From positions 27,549-91,548 of IMG/VR virus record IMGVR_UViG_3300020160_000289: 64,000 nt of DNA. One strand, written 5' to 3'. The notes under the pieces were generated by a model. It had not been told where the DNA came from. It did not search any database and saw nothing but the letters and a program-made list of their open reading frames with translations. Shown here one piece after another: positions 19,544 through 28,798 of this stretch (its first letter is position 1; each line of letters starts with the position of its first letter). This stretch comes from a virus. The position numbers were made by a program, and so were the translations under genes.

Positions 19544-19930
19544 TTAATTGTTTGCTGTTTCTAACACGCTTAATACAAGTTTACACGAGCCGGCTGCGTC
19601 TGAATAAGCTCTGATACTATCTTGACTTTCGAGAATCATCTTGCCAGTAATTAACGATGCTGAGTCATTGGGCGGAATTGGGAAGTTCATTACCAACTCC
19701 GATGTTGTATTTGGCTCTTGTGCGTTATTACCTTGGGCGTCAGGAAGAACTCTAAATCTTCTATGATGACTGAAAGTAACAGTATGTGTAGCTTGACTAT
19801 CAACGTTGGCCACCTGTGCCATCAAGATAATAGAAGTAACTCCGATTGGTGCTACATAAACAGTAGCAGTAGTATTAGTATCTAAAATCTTTGTCTTTGT
19901 CTTAAACGTGTTTAATGGAATTAATGCCAT
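19544..19930 (-). CDS. Small virion-associated beta protein
   Basis: 128 residues, strongly beta-patterned, with no signal peptide or membrane segment. Pattern: TTATVYVAPIGVTSIILMA near the start, then IPPNDSASLITGKMILES and DSIRAYS. The 105-residue protein at 27369-27686 has the same plan (IPAGETFSMDTERFILQDGDSVQAQAS), so the two look like distant paralogues. It lies between the two giant paralogous fibres and has a good ribosome-binding site (AAAGGAG about 7 bases upstream). It may be a small structural or assembly partner of the giant fibres. I do not recognise a named family. Confidence 0.65.
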   Translation of the reverse strand: MALIPLNTFKTKTKILDTNTTATVYVAPIGVTSIILMAQVANVDSQATHTVTFSHHRRFRVLPDAQGNNAQEPNTTSELVMNFPIPPNDSASLITGKMILESQDSIRAYSDAAGSCKLVLSVLETANN

Positions 19931-19941
19931 GTATTTCTCCT

Positions 19942-22900
19942 TTATTCGCTGCCGCCCGCTTCAACAGCTAAGATGAATGGTGTCATCTGGGCAAACAAGC
20001 TCTTTTCAAATGTCCTGCCAGACAACACACCTGTTGCCTGACTAATCACTAATGTTGGACCGATACGGAAATCTCCGTTTTGGTCTGTTGAAGTAAAGAA
20101 CACCTTACCATTATTTAACTGAACAACTTCTTTGGTCTGTTCGGGGTCAACTCTTCCTACTTGAGGCAAGGCACCGTATTGTGTTCCTGCTCCGCAATAT
20201 TCAAACAAGTAGCCTGACGCACTTTGATAACTTCGTTGATAGAAGTTAACTGTACTACCGTCAACAAATAACAATTGATTTCTTACGTTATCTTCCAAAG
20301 TAGCGATATGGTAAGTACCTTCTCTTGTGTAATATGTCTTAGCTGCCTCGACACTCCTAAAGTTGCCCCCAGTTTGTAAATCCGCTATGAGAGCATCGAT
20401 CATTAAGCCGGCATCTCTTCGACATTTTTGTTTATTGTATACAAACGTTTGAGGGAACGTTTCATTGATATAGGCAATCGTTTCTGCTTTGATAAATTCT
20501 TTATTAGCAAGTAATAACGCAAATGCTTTTAATCTATTCGGATTAGCATTTTGTACAAGACCAACTGGTACCTTTTCGCCTGCTTCGTCTGGGCCGTTTC
20601 TAATAATATCAGTTATAATATCAACCTTTGACTGAAGTACTGCAGCTTCTGCTAAAGTGGCAGGGTTTAAATTAGTTACCTGAGGTACTGCTGTTTGGAA
20701 ATTTGGAGATGTTGGAGTACCAGTTACAATATCTCCAACAATGGCTTTGATAAAATTATAGGCAGCTTCTGTTTGTGGAATTTGATTATCAATCGCAGAG
20801 TCGGCAGGGTTAAATCCGTAGTAGTAAACTCCTGACATGATACTTTGTCTGTTACCGCCATGAAGCATATCAAAGCAAACTGAGTCTACAATATATCCAA
20901 CATCTCGGCGACACTTAGTTTCATCGTAGCTAAAACCGCCGCCGTAAGTTGAAGTTATGTAGTTAATAACTTGTGTTTTGTAAGATTCTTTGCTTGCTTG
21001 GACGTTGGCTACTGCTGTCAATGCTGTAAAGTCAGTAGTTTTAAAACCGTTTGGAACGATATCATCTGATATTCCAACAATTCCGTTATCTAATATGTCA
21101 AGTATGTTGTCAAAACGTTGGCCAGCAACTACACCTGGTGCGCCGCCAGCAGTTGATACTACTAACGATTTTAGATAAGCAATCGCGCCCCTAGTCTGTA
21201 CGATTTGATCAATAATATCTCCAGTATAGCTGTCTTGATTCCAATATTGTAATCCAGCAAATGTACTTTGAGAAATGCTATCGTAAAGCATGTCAATAGC
21301 AATACTGTCAACAATCAACCCTGTATCTCTTGAACACTTGGCTTCATCGTAAGTAAATCCTCCGTAGATAGCATCTACATAGCTTACAGTTTCGTTCATT
21401 AGAAAGATTTTATTCTTTTTAAGCAAAGCAATAGCATCATTTTTTCCAGCAACTGCAGTTCCTGTAGTCTTAACTTGCGGTGCGGCCTGTGGTCCAGCTA
21501 GTATTACTCCTGTAATAATACCTAGACTATCACTAATAAATCCAGTTGAATTATTTCCTGACGGAAAACCATTGTCAATAGTTTGAGCTACACTAGTGCT
21601 GTATGTAGCAGTCATTAAAATATTTGATACTACATTGTTAGATATGTCTCTTAGATAGTTAATAGCGTCAATTGTTTCGGTCTCTTGGCCTAATATTTTA
21701 CTTTGACCAGTTGGATACGGACTAGTAACTGTTTTGCTACTTAAAATGTTATAGTATGCGTTTCCACAGCAATAGATATTAAAATAATTTCCGTTGCCGT
21801 ATTGGCCGCCACCTTGTAGAATAGGGTTACTCAGTGTAATTGATTGATAATTAACTTCGGTGATTGTCGTACCTGTTGTTAAGTAAGCAACTCCGTCACC
21901 GTTATCATCTGCTTCATATCCAAACTGATCTCTTATATAAACAGTCTGTCCTACTGAAACTCCCGTTACATCAATTCCATCAACTGTATAACTGCTGGTC
22001 GTTAAACTAGATGTGTTGACAATGGCTGTTAAAAATCCCGGAAATCCTTGTTCGTTAATGTACGGAACAGTTATTCCGTCGTAGTTTACATATTCGTCTG
22101 GAGGAACAACTTCCATCACTAAACTAATGTGTGGTCTATTGGCAGGATCTGGCACAAACACACATACCTGCTGGCTAGTAGGGAAATAGCCTTGTGGATA
22201 ATATTCGTTAGCTTCAAAGCTATTTGTTAACTCGTTATAGGCAACGTTGGCCGGATTGTAAATTGTTCCTCCAAATTTACGTCTTCCATACCCTCGAGAT
22301 AAAAGACATAAGTCACCAAAGTTATTATTTGAGTTGGTAATAGAAGCAATACCGCCGGCATCAGTTTCAACAGCAATGTTACAGAAAATTGTAAACACAG
22401 ATACTAACTGAGCATAGCCTTCATTGATAATATGAATTCCTCTTCCACCTTGGGTAATTTGTGTAAACGCATCAAACACAAAAGATTGAATTGGACTTCT
22501 AGTAGATGGCGCAAATCCGTCGACGAGAGCACCGCCACCGGAGCCGTTAGGATCAATTCTTCTATCAGCAAATCCGTCAAGACTCCATTCGCCTGGCATA
22601 TTTTTATCTTCTTCTGGGTATACTGTCGTATAACCAATATACATAATATCATTTGTTGCTGACGCAATCGTTGAAGTACTTAGATGTAGAATGAACTGAG
22701 TTAATGTGGAATTTGTACTAGGAGGTGCGAAAGGTGGACCATTTTCTATAATAGTAGCGATAGCATCAAAATTGTTTCTTACTAAATCTCTAGCAACATA
22801 ACCGCCATTCAATTGACTGTTAATAAGTTGCGGTACAACGATTGTAGCAGTAGTTGAGCTTGAACCAGGGACTGTAATTTGTTTGGATGTTTGGTATAAA

Positions 22901-25900
22901 GAAGTTACTGGATTATTAGCAATAACTTCTAATGCTAGATTTTTAAAATATAAGATAGCGCCAGCAGTTTCTTTTGTTTGTCCTTCGATTACACTAACCG
23001 CATTATCCCAGTAGGCATATCCTGCTTCTAAAGATTTAATATTTGATCGATTAACAATATCTTGAGCAACAGCATCCACGATTAACCCAACATCTCTAAA
23101 ACATTTTTCTTCATTGTACTTGAATACGTAAGGGTTGATAAATGTAGTATTAACAAACTCAACTACTTCGGCAACAATAAAATCTCTGTTTGCTACTAGT
23201 AGATCATATGCTCGAAGAACTGATGTTGATGTGCTAATATCTAAACCTATCGATGATAGCTCCGGAGCAGCCGATGGTCCGTATTTTATAATTTTTCTAA
23301 TTAAGTCAATGTTATCGCCAACCGCTCGAGACTCATCAGCAGTTGCTGCCAGATAGTCTGTATTTTGTAAAATATTAGGCTGATATGTTCTTGTAGCAGT
23401 TATACGTTGAACAACTTTGTCAACTAACGCTTTCATGTACTTGTAAGCCGCCATGGTCTGCGGTATTTCATTTATAAGAACTGTGCTGGTGGAGTTATAT
23501 CCGTAATAAGAAACTCCTGCTTGTACGCTTTGTCTATTGCCGCCGCGTAATAAATCCATAGTAACGCTGTTTACTATGTACCCAGCATCTCTTCTACATT
23601 TTGTTTGATCGTATACAAAACCGCTTGGTTTATTTGCTTCAACATACGCCACTACCTCATCTTGAATAAATGACTTATTATTTTTTAAAGTTTGAACAGC
23701 ATATAATACATCAACATCTGTAGATACAGCACCGTTTGGTACGATTGTATCAGTGACCCCTGCTGTACCAACTGTTAAAATATTCAATATTACATCATAT
23801 TTGTCAACAAGATCAGACACGACTGTGACACTAGTAGCCGTTACTGAGGTATCTTGTATAGCTGTGCTTAGTTTGCTAACAGTAAAATTTTGTACTATTT
23901 GTTCTGATATCTGTTTAGCATAATTAAAAGCATTTCTTGTAATAGTCTCTTCGCCAGGTATCTCAGTTGTGCCTTGATTCCAATATTGTAGTCCGGCAAA
24001 AGTTGATTGGCTTGATCCTCCATATACTAGATCTAACGTTAAGCCGTCTAAAATTAATCCAGTATCTCGTTCGCAATGTGATTCATTGTAAACAAAATCT
24101 AATTTTGTAAAAGTAGTATCAACATAGGCCACTACTTCGTGTTGTAAGAATTCTTTATTAGCTACTAAAAGATCGTAGCTGTTAACAATTTCCGATATTG
24201 TGCTAGGATTAACACTATTAGAAACTAAAGATGAAGTTTGCTTTCCTTGAATTCGGCGATTGATTAATACAATATTCCTGCTAACAAGTTCAACGGCAGC
24301 ATTTGTGCCGGTAGTTAAATTGACAATCTGTGTAACTGTTGATTGATAACTGTCTAATAGTTGATTTTTTAATATTACATCTCTAACGATTGAACCTAGA
24401 TAAGTTATTGCTGAAACTGTTTCGTCTATTTGGTTCGCTATTACTGCTCCGTTAGAGTAACTTGCGCCAGCGGCAGTTGATTGCTCATTGCCACCATATA
24501 GCAAGTCAGTTGCTAAGGCATCGATTAATAGTCCAGTATCTCTAAAACATTTTGATCTATCGTAGGTAAAACTTGGAATTGATTGTCCTACGTAAGTTTC
24601 ATTTACAAATGATACTACTTCCGCTTGTAAGAATCCTCTATTAGCATTTAACAATGCCGCGGCATTTTCGTAACCTGGTTGATTTTCTAGAATGTCTACT
24701 AGTAAACTAATCGAGTTATCAATTCCGCCTACTACTACTGAGCCGCCATTAGATGCTGTATTAAATGATTGAAATGCTATCGTACCTGTAGTTTTTGTAA
24801 CAGTTACATTAGATACGATATCTTTAGCAATAACTCCAATCCTATTAAACGCTGCAATAGTTGCAGTAGTTTCGTTGCCTAAAATTTGAACATTGTTTAC
24901 ATAATAAGATTTACCAGCAGTAACAATACTTTCGTTGCCGCCTAAAATAACATCATTAACAAGAGCATCTACAACATAACCAACGTCTCTTCTACATTTT
25001 ACTCTGTCATAAACAAGATCTGAATAAAAGAAATCTACATATGAAACAACTTCGTCTTGTATAAAAGATTTATTATCTACTAATAATCCTTTAGCAGTTT
25101 GAAAATTTGGATCAGGATTTTCAATAGCGTCAATAGTGGCGACTAGTATATCTGGATCAATTAAAATACCTTTTCCGTTAATAGACATTCCTATCTCGGG
25201 CATCTGACCTGAAATTTCAGGGAGTATGTTTACAGTTATAACCGTGGTGTTGATTACGTATGTGGATGTAGCAACTACTAATGGAACTTGAACTGTTTGA
25301 TTTGGCACAAACATTGTTCCATCAAACAGCCACGGACCTGATTGATTAGTACAGTTTTGAATATAGGGACTGTGAAATACGTCAATTGGATTATCTAGCT
25401 TAGGTGGAAAGGCAACACAATACGCACCGGTTGTGTATGTGCCAGCACCGCCCGGCACGTAGCGAGTAACTTCTCCTCGACGAAGGTCTCGCATGGTCAT
25501 CCCAGTAATATAAACACCGCTGTTTACATGGAACAAATCAACTGCGTTGTTTAATGGAAATACAAAAACTCCCCTTAAGCTGTCTCCATATACAGATGTG
25601 TAAGGCAACAATTCAATAGGATTGTCTTCGTAATATTTTCCAGGAGCAACTTTAATAACAGTACCTTGTTTGTAATAAGGACTTTTAGTTGCTCCACTAA
25701 TCGTACGGCAAGCACGGCTTGAGTCCATGGCTCTACCATCATTTTCGTCACTACCGTTTTCGTTTACGTATAGTATATTATTAACAACAGGGGCAGTTCC
25801 AATTGGATTTCCGCCGTAGACTCGAATGTCTCCGTTAATTTGTACGCTCTTGTTTAGGGTTCTTTCTAGTAGAGGTATATCTGGAAAGAATTGAACGTTA

Positions 25901-26514
25901 GTATATGTACCAACAGTATCTACTTGCTTAGTAAAAATATTTTCTAAGTAAGCACTCTTCCAGTAAGAAGTAGTATTACCGATACTGTAATCAGAAATAA
26001 TATTAGTATTGGTAATAAATTCTGTTACTGTAAATCCGTTAGTAACTGTGGTAACAAATGTCCCGGAACTTAGATAGGGTAATAGATCAGTATCAATCTC
26101 TCCAAGTAGACTAATCGTGTCGCTTGATGTAGTATCGCCTAATTTAATATTTCCTTGGGCAAAGAAATTTCCTGTAGCAAATACATCACCGTCAACTCGT
26201 AGGTCAGAGTTGATAAATGTATCATCTGTACCGCCTGGTGTAATATTAAATGGACCGTAGATGGTCGAAACTGTGCTACTAGATGTTGAGCTTTCTATGG
26301 TTATTAAACCGATAGTAGCGGTATTAAGGATTATTTTGGCAGCTCTAATTGTGCCTGTGTTAACATCTAACTCGTATGCCGGAGCAGATTGTCTAATACC
26401 AATTCGGCCGTTTACAACGTCAACATATAGCAAATCATCGTCAATTGCTATGTCTATGCCGTCTCGTCGCAAGTTGCTTGCGAGTAACGGACCAGTAATG
26501 CGACCAATGGCCAT
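19942..26514 (-). CDS. Giant fibre protein, interrupted beta-helix with eight Cys-RD repeats (paralogue)
   Basis: 2190 residues, a paralogue of the 2444-residue fibre. Order: N-terminal adaptor with DLRVDGDVFATGNFF-type short repeats (1-240); beta-helix half (about 245-420; LYVNENGSDENDG, LFHVNSGVYITGMTMRDLRR). Five alpha-helical repeats follow (Cys507, 656, 814, 973, 1138), then the second beta-helix half (about 1290-1590; GSGGGALVDG, GRGIHIINEGYAQL). Three repeats come next (Cys1727, 1868, 2031) and a C-terminal tip (about 2060-2190) almost identical to the paralogue (GYLFEYCGAGTQYGALPQV, NGDFRIGPTLVIS). The beta-helix halves and tip align well; the repeat count differs at both insertion points. 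A late promoter lies about 90 bases upstream. Likely a fibre or tail appendage; no enzymatic motif is visible. Confidence 0.8.
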   Translation of the reverse strand: MAIGRITGPLLASNLRRDGIDIAIDDDLLYVDVVNGRIGIRQSAPAYELDVNTGTIRAAKIILNTATIGLITIESSTSSSTVSTIYGPFNITPGGTDDTFINSDLRVDGDVFATGNFFAQGNIKLGDTTSSDTISLLGEIDTDLLPYLSSGTFVTTVTNGFTVTEFITNTNIISDYSIGNTTSYWKSAYLENIFTKQVDTVGTYTNVQFFPDIPLLERTLNKSVQINGDIRVYGGNPIGTAPVVNNILYVNENGSDENDGRAMDSSRACRTISGATKSPYYKQGTVIKVAPGKYYEDNPIELLPYTSVYGDSLRGVFVFPLNNAVDLFHVNSGVYITGMTMRDLRRGEVTRYVPGGAGTYTTGAYCVAFPPKLDNPIDVFHSPYIQNCTNQSGPWLFDGTMFVPNQTVQVPLVVATSTYVINTTVITVNILPEISGQMPEIGMSINGKGILIDPDILVATIDAIENPDPNFQTAKGLLVDNKSFIQDEVVSYVDFFYSDLVYDRVKCRRDVGYVVDALVNDVILGGNESIVTAGKSYYVNNVQILGNETTATIAAFNRIGVIAKDIVSNVTVTKTTGTIAFQSFNTASNGGSVVVGGIDNSISLLVDILENQPGYENAAALLNANRGFLQAEVVSFVNETYVGQSIPSFTYDRSKCFRDTGLLIDALATDLLYGGNEQSTAAGASYSNGAVIANQIDETVSAITYLGSIVRDVILKNQLLDSYQSTVTQIVNLTTGTNAAVELVSRNIVLINRRIQGKQTSSLVSNSVNPSTISEIVNSYDLLVANKEFLQHEVVAYVDTTFTKLDFVYNESHCERDTGLILDGLTLDLVYGGSSQSTFAGLQYWNQGTTEIPGEETITRNAFNYAKQISEQIVQNFTVSKLSTAIQDTSVTATSVTVVSDLVDKYDVILNILTVGTAGVTDTIVPNGAVSTDVDVLYAVQTLKNNKSFIQDEVVAYVEANKPSGFVYDQTKCRRDAGYIVNSVTMDLLRGGNRQSVQAGVSYYGYNSTSTVLINEIPQTMAAYKYMKALVDKVVQRITATRTYQPNILQNTDYLAATADESRAVGDNIDLIRKIIKYGPSAAPELSSIGLDISTSTSVLRAYDLLVANRDFIVAEVVEFVNTTFINPYVFKYNEEKCFRDVGLIVDAVAQDIVNRSNIKSLEAGYAYWDNAVSVIEGQTKETAGAILYFKNLALEVIANNPVTSLYQTSKQITVPGSSSTTATIVVPQLINSQLNGGYVARDLVRNNFDAIATIIENGPPFAPPSTNSTLTQFILHLSTSTIASATNDIMYIGYTTVYPEEDKNMPGEWSLDGFADRRIDPNGSGGGALVDGFAPSTRSPIQSFVFDAFTQITQGGRGIHIINEGYAQLVSVFTIFCNIAVETDAGGIASITNSNNNFGDLCLLSRGYGRRKFGGTIYNPANVAYNELTNSFEANEYYPQGYFPTSQQVCVFVPDPANRPHISLVMEVVPPDEYVNYDGITVPYINEQGFPGFLTAIVNTSSLTTSSYTVDGIDVTGVSVGQTVYIRDQFGYEADDNGDGVAYLTTGTTITEVNYQSITLSNPILQGGGQYGNGNYFNIYCCGNAYYNILSSKTVTSPYPTGQSKILGQETETIDAINYLRDISNNVVSNILMTATYSTSVAQTIDNGFPSGNNSTGFISDSLGIITGVILAGPQAAPQVKTTGTAVAGKNDAIALLKKNKIFLMNETVSYVDAIYGGFTYDEAKCSRDTGLIVDSIAIDMLYDSISQSTFAGLQYWNQDSYTGDIIDQIVQTRGAIAYLKSLVVSTAGGAPGVVAGQRFDNILDILDNGIVGISDDIVPNGFKTTDFTALTAVANVQASKESYKTQVINYITSTYGGGFSYDETKCRRDVGYIVDSVCFDMLHGGNRQSIMSGVYYYGFNPADSAIDNQIPQTEAAYNFIKAIVGDIVTGTPTSPNFQTAVPQVTNLNPATLAEAAVLQSKVDIITDIIRNGPDEAGEKVPVGLVQNANPNRLKAFALLLANKEFIKAETIAYINETFPQTFVYNKQKCRRDAGLMIDALIADLQTGGNFRSVEAAKTYYTREGTYHIATLEDNVRNQLLFVDGSTVNFYQRSYQSASGYLFEYCGAGTQYGALPQVGRVDPEQTKEVVQLNNGKVFFTSTDQNGDFRIGPTLVISQATGVLSGRTFEKSLFAQMTPFILAVEAGGSE
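20330..21430 (-). repeat. Three Cys-RD repeats, C-terminal site
   Basis: Cys codons at about 21336, 20913 and 20424 (residues 1727, 1868, 2031). Same position as the nine-copy array in the paralogue, after the second beta-helix half. Confidence 0.8.
22690..25110 (-). repeat. Five Cys-RD repeats inserted between beta-helix halves
   Basis: Cys codons at about 24996, 24549, 24075, 23598 and 23103 (residues 507-1138), spaced 149-165 residues. The array interrupts the beta-helix at the same point where the paralogue has one copy. Confidence 0.8.
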
Positions 26515-26604
26515 TCTAGCTCCTTATACACCGAGTTTCACGGATAACCACCTTGCATTGCGGGTTTACCACAGTATAATCCTGCCAAAAATTTGGCATC
26601 GTTG

Positions 26605-26612
26605 TATTTATT
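26605..26612 (-). promoter_or_regulatory. Late promoter, AATAAATA
   Basis: AATAAATA on the minus strand about 90 bases upstream of the 2190-residue fibre start. The leader it would produce contains a short hairpin, TGCCAA/TTGGCA at 26583-26598. Confidence 0.6.
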
Positions 26613-26641
26613 TGGAAAGCAATATTTGTGCCGTATAGGCG

Positions 26642-27364
26642 TTAGCCTGGAGGGAAATATCCGTCGTATCCAAGCATTGCTACTACTGGCTTTGCTGGCA
26701 CTGGTCCGGAGAAAGTTATATAACTTCCAGTATTAAATGTAAATGTTAATGCTGTACCTTCTGTCAGTGTTCCAGTTAACGCATTAGAGATTGTAATGTT
26801 AAATGTATTGTCTAAAGTTCCTAACACCACAGTTCCGTTTGGTATAGACGAGTCGCCTGTGACTGTTGTTCCTGGTTGAACGTTAAACACATTGTCGAGT
26901 TGTAGTATTGTATTTCCGGCAGTAGTTGTTGCTGTAGTTGTAGCCGAAGCTGGGTTAGGATCTGTTGTTAGATCGTAGTTAGTTCCGGGAATTTGAAATA
27001 CGTTATCAACATAGACCATAACGTTTTGAGCGCCGGCATCGTATGACGGTTGATAATCTTGGTTTAATGGTCCAAACAAATTGCTATAATAATTTCCACT
27101 TCCTAAATTTTGAGCCACGATCGTAGCCGGTCGTACCATTCTAACTCTTTCCCAAACATTATTTGATAGAGCTTCAAACTCTAGCATTGTTAAATTATGT
27201 CTAATTTGGCCCGGAGTTACGTCAAGCGGAAGTTCTTGAGTTGTTCCAGATGGCAGTCTTAAACTTTGTGTGGTATCGATAATAGCACGGCCATCTTGCT
27301 CTACAGCAAGAGTATTGCTTTGCGGACTATGAGAATCTAAATTTAGTCTTTTATAAAATTTCAT
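26642..27364 (-). CDS. Virion structural protein, fibre-locus hypothetical
   Basis: 240 residues. The first 80 residues include TPGQIRHNLTMLEFEAL and WERVRMVRPATI. The middle has VMVYVDNVFQIPGTNYDLT, a phrase common in phage fibre-associated proteins where an inserted beta domain presents a surface loop. A Thr-rich stretch and a beta-type C-terminus follow. There is no transmembrane segment or catalytic motif. It is the third gene of a short co-directional group (342-, 105- and 240-residue proteins, 4-9 bases apart). By context it is probably a minor fibre or neck/tail appendage. I do not recognise a named family. Confidence 0.6.
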   Translation of the reverse strand: MKFYKRLNLDSHSPQSNTLAVEQDGRAIIDTTQSLRLPSGTTQELPLDVTPGQIRHNLTMLEFEALSNNVWERVRMVRPATIVAQNLGSGNYYSNLFGPLNQDYQPSYDAGAQNVMVYVDNVFQIPGTNYDLTTDPNPASATTTATTTAGNTILQLDNVFNVQPGTTVTGDSSIPNGTVVLGTLDNTFNITISNALTGTLTEGTALTFTFNTGSYITFSGPVPAKPVVAMLGYDGYFPPG

Positions 27365-27368
27365 AGTA

Positions 27369-27686
27369 TTAACCTACTAGAACATAGCTACATGTGCAGG
27401 TAATAATTGTATTTTGACTTGCCTGAGCTTGCACGCTGTCACCGTCTTGTAAAATAAATCTTTCTGTGTCCATGCTAAAAGTTTCTCCGGCCGGAACAGA
27501 AATTTGATTTAAAATTATATTTGCGTCACCTGCGGCAATAGCAGACGGTACCATCCATACGCTCACTGTTGCGTCAACAGTTAAACTTGAATTACAAAAT
27601 ATTAAGCAGGTAACAGCGTTTTCTCCGTTGGCTACAAAGACTTCTGTTTTTTGTGATGCGCTTAATTGCGAGTTAGTGATTGCCAT
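27369..27686 (-). CDS. Small virion-associated beta protein
   Basis: 105 residues with four cysteines, including a CTC pair near the C-terminus. It is beta-patterned and related in plan to the 128-residue protein at 19544-19930 (segment IPAGETFSMDTERFILQDGDSV). The start at 27686 follows the 342-residue gene by 9 bases and the end lies 4 bases before the next gene, so the three are co-transcribed. The function is unknown. Small beta proteins of this sort in fibre loci are often structural or act as connectors. Confidence 0.6.
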   Translation of the reverse strand: MAITNSQLSASQKTEVFVANGENAVTCLIFCNSSLTVDATVSVWMVPSAIAAGDANIILNQISVPAGETFSMDTERFILQDGDSVQAQASQNTIITCTCSYVLVG

Positions 27687-27695
27687 ATAAATTCC

Positions 27696-28724
27696 TTATC
27701 CAAATATAATGCTGTATACCAATGCTTTTCTAGCCGATACTAGTTCACCTGTAACTGTAACGTCTGGATTAGCACCCACGTCAATTGTTTTAAAGAACAA
27801 TCCAGTGCCGCCTGCTCCAGGAGTTGATGTTGTATAAACTTTAACTACACCGTATTCTGCTTGAGGCGGTGTGTTAGACATTCCGACTGACAGTCCATTA
27901 TTTACAACTGTTGTACCTGTTCCGATAGTTGTCAAGAACAAGTTTGCGTTTGGTGCTAGTGTTCTAAGAGTTGTTCCTACAACTGCTAGGCTTCCTAATT
28001 GGATACTACTGCCTTGAACAATCATAGTTCCTACACCATCAATGTAGGTTGTTATTTTACTAGGTACACCTGTAACGCTATCGTCTGCGACAGTGATATA
28101 AGTATTACCTTGTCTTAATTCTAAAGATGTTAGAGCATTAGTAGCGGTGCCTCGTAAAGCCGAGTTATCAACGTAGTATTTGTTTGGAATGTCATCGTCA
28201 TGGACAACACGACTAGCGTAATTAGTTTGGCCTGCTACAGATAACACCGCGGCTGATCCTCGACCTAAGAAGTTAAGGGTGCGTCTATTAAATCCGTCTA
28301 GCGGAGCACTACTTGATAGTACGATTCCACCAACTTCGATCGCTGTACCAGTGCTTCCAGACTTTATTGTCCAAAGTCCTTGAGTTGTTTTATTAGTTTG
28401 CGTAGAAGCAACAATTGACCAAGACCTAGCATCGTCATATAAGAACGTAGCGGCTGTAATTAAACTACCGTTATTTCCTCTATCAACTAAAATACCAGCT
28501 TGTCCTAGTGTTACGTAGTTGTTACTTTCACCAGAGTTTAAAACTAAGATGTTATCTCTAACATTGGTATTTGTAGACGAGATAGCTGTTTGAACGCCAC
28601 GGACGTCAAGGTTTCCTGTAATAATTACAGTACCGGTATTAACACCAGTGTCAAGAGTCAGTATACCGGCATTGCCAGTTTTGATCTTTAGATCACCAGA
28701 ATATGATAAAACGTCTAAGGCCAT
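27696..28724 (-). CDS. Fibre-type virion protein
   Basis: 342 residues. Residues about 30-75 (GTVIITGNLDVRGVQTAI, then NVRDNILVLNSGE and ILVDRG) are a divergent copy of the DPVIDLG...DRGL domain found in the 1858- and 1088-residue fibres. The central part has HDDDIPNKYYVDNSAL, a motif common near the ends of T4-type fibre subunits, then repetitive beta sequence to the end. A CTAAATA late-type site lies about 20 bases upstream. Likely a fibre subunit or an adaptor that shares the shaft fold. Confidence 0.65.
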   Translation of the reverse strand: MALDVLSYSGDLKIKTGNAGILTLDTGVNTGTVIITGNLDVRGVQTAISSTNTNVRDNILVLNSGESNNYVTLGQAGILVDRGNNGSLITAATFLYDDARSWSIVASTQTNKTTQGLWTIKSGSTGTAIEVGGIVLSSSAPLDGFNRRTLNFLGRGSAAVLSVAGQTNYASRVVHDDDIPNKYYVDNSALRGTATNALTSLELRQGNTYITVADDSVTGVPSKITTYIDGVGTMIVQGSSIQLGSLAVVGTTLRTLAPNANLFLTTIGTGTTVVNNGLSVGMSNTPPQAEYGVVKVYTTSTPGAGGTGLFFKTIDVGANPDVTVTGELVSARKALVYSIIFG

Positions 28725-28742
28725 GTATTCTTCCTTTATACA

Positions 28743-28750
28743 TATTTAGC
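28743..28750 (-). promoter_or_regulatory. Late promoter-like GCTAAATA
   Basis: TAAATA core on the minus strand 19 bases upstream of the 342-residue fibre gene and just after the terminator at 28761-28780. It would start the fibre group. Confidence 0.5.
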
Positions 28751-28760
28751 AGATCATAAG

Positions 28761-28780
28761 AAAAGGGCCAAAGCCCTTTT
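28761..28780. terminator. Bidirectional-looking hairpin terminator
   Basis: AAAAGGGC (28761-28768) pairs perfectly with GCCCTTTT (28773-28780) around a 4-base loop. It lies 19 bases after the stop of the 238-residue gene on the minus strand, and the T run is part of the stem. Confidence 0.75.
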
Positions 28781-28798
28781 CTGTTGTGCTAATACAAA

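Noticed and set aside
22404-22667. 87-codon minus-strand frame inside the 2190-residue fibre
   Set aside because: Shifted frame of the beta-helix coding sequence, which is conserved in the paralogue.
26583-26598. TGCCAA/TTGGCA hairpin in the leader of the 2190-residue fibre
   Set aside because: No T run follows on the minus strand, so not a terminator; too short to call a riboswitch or operator.
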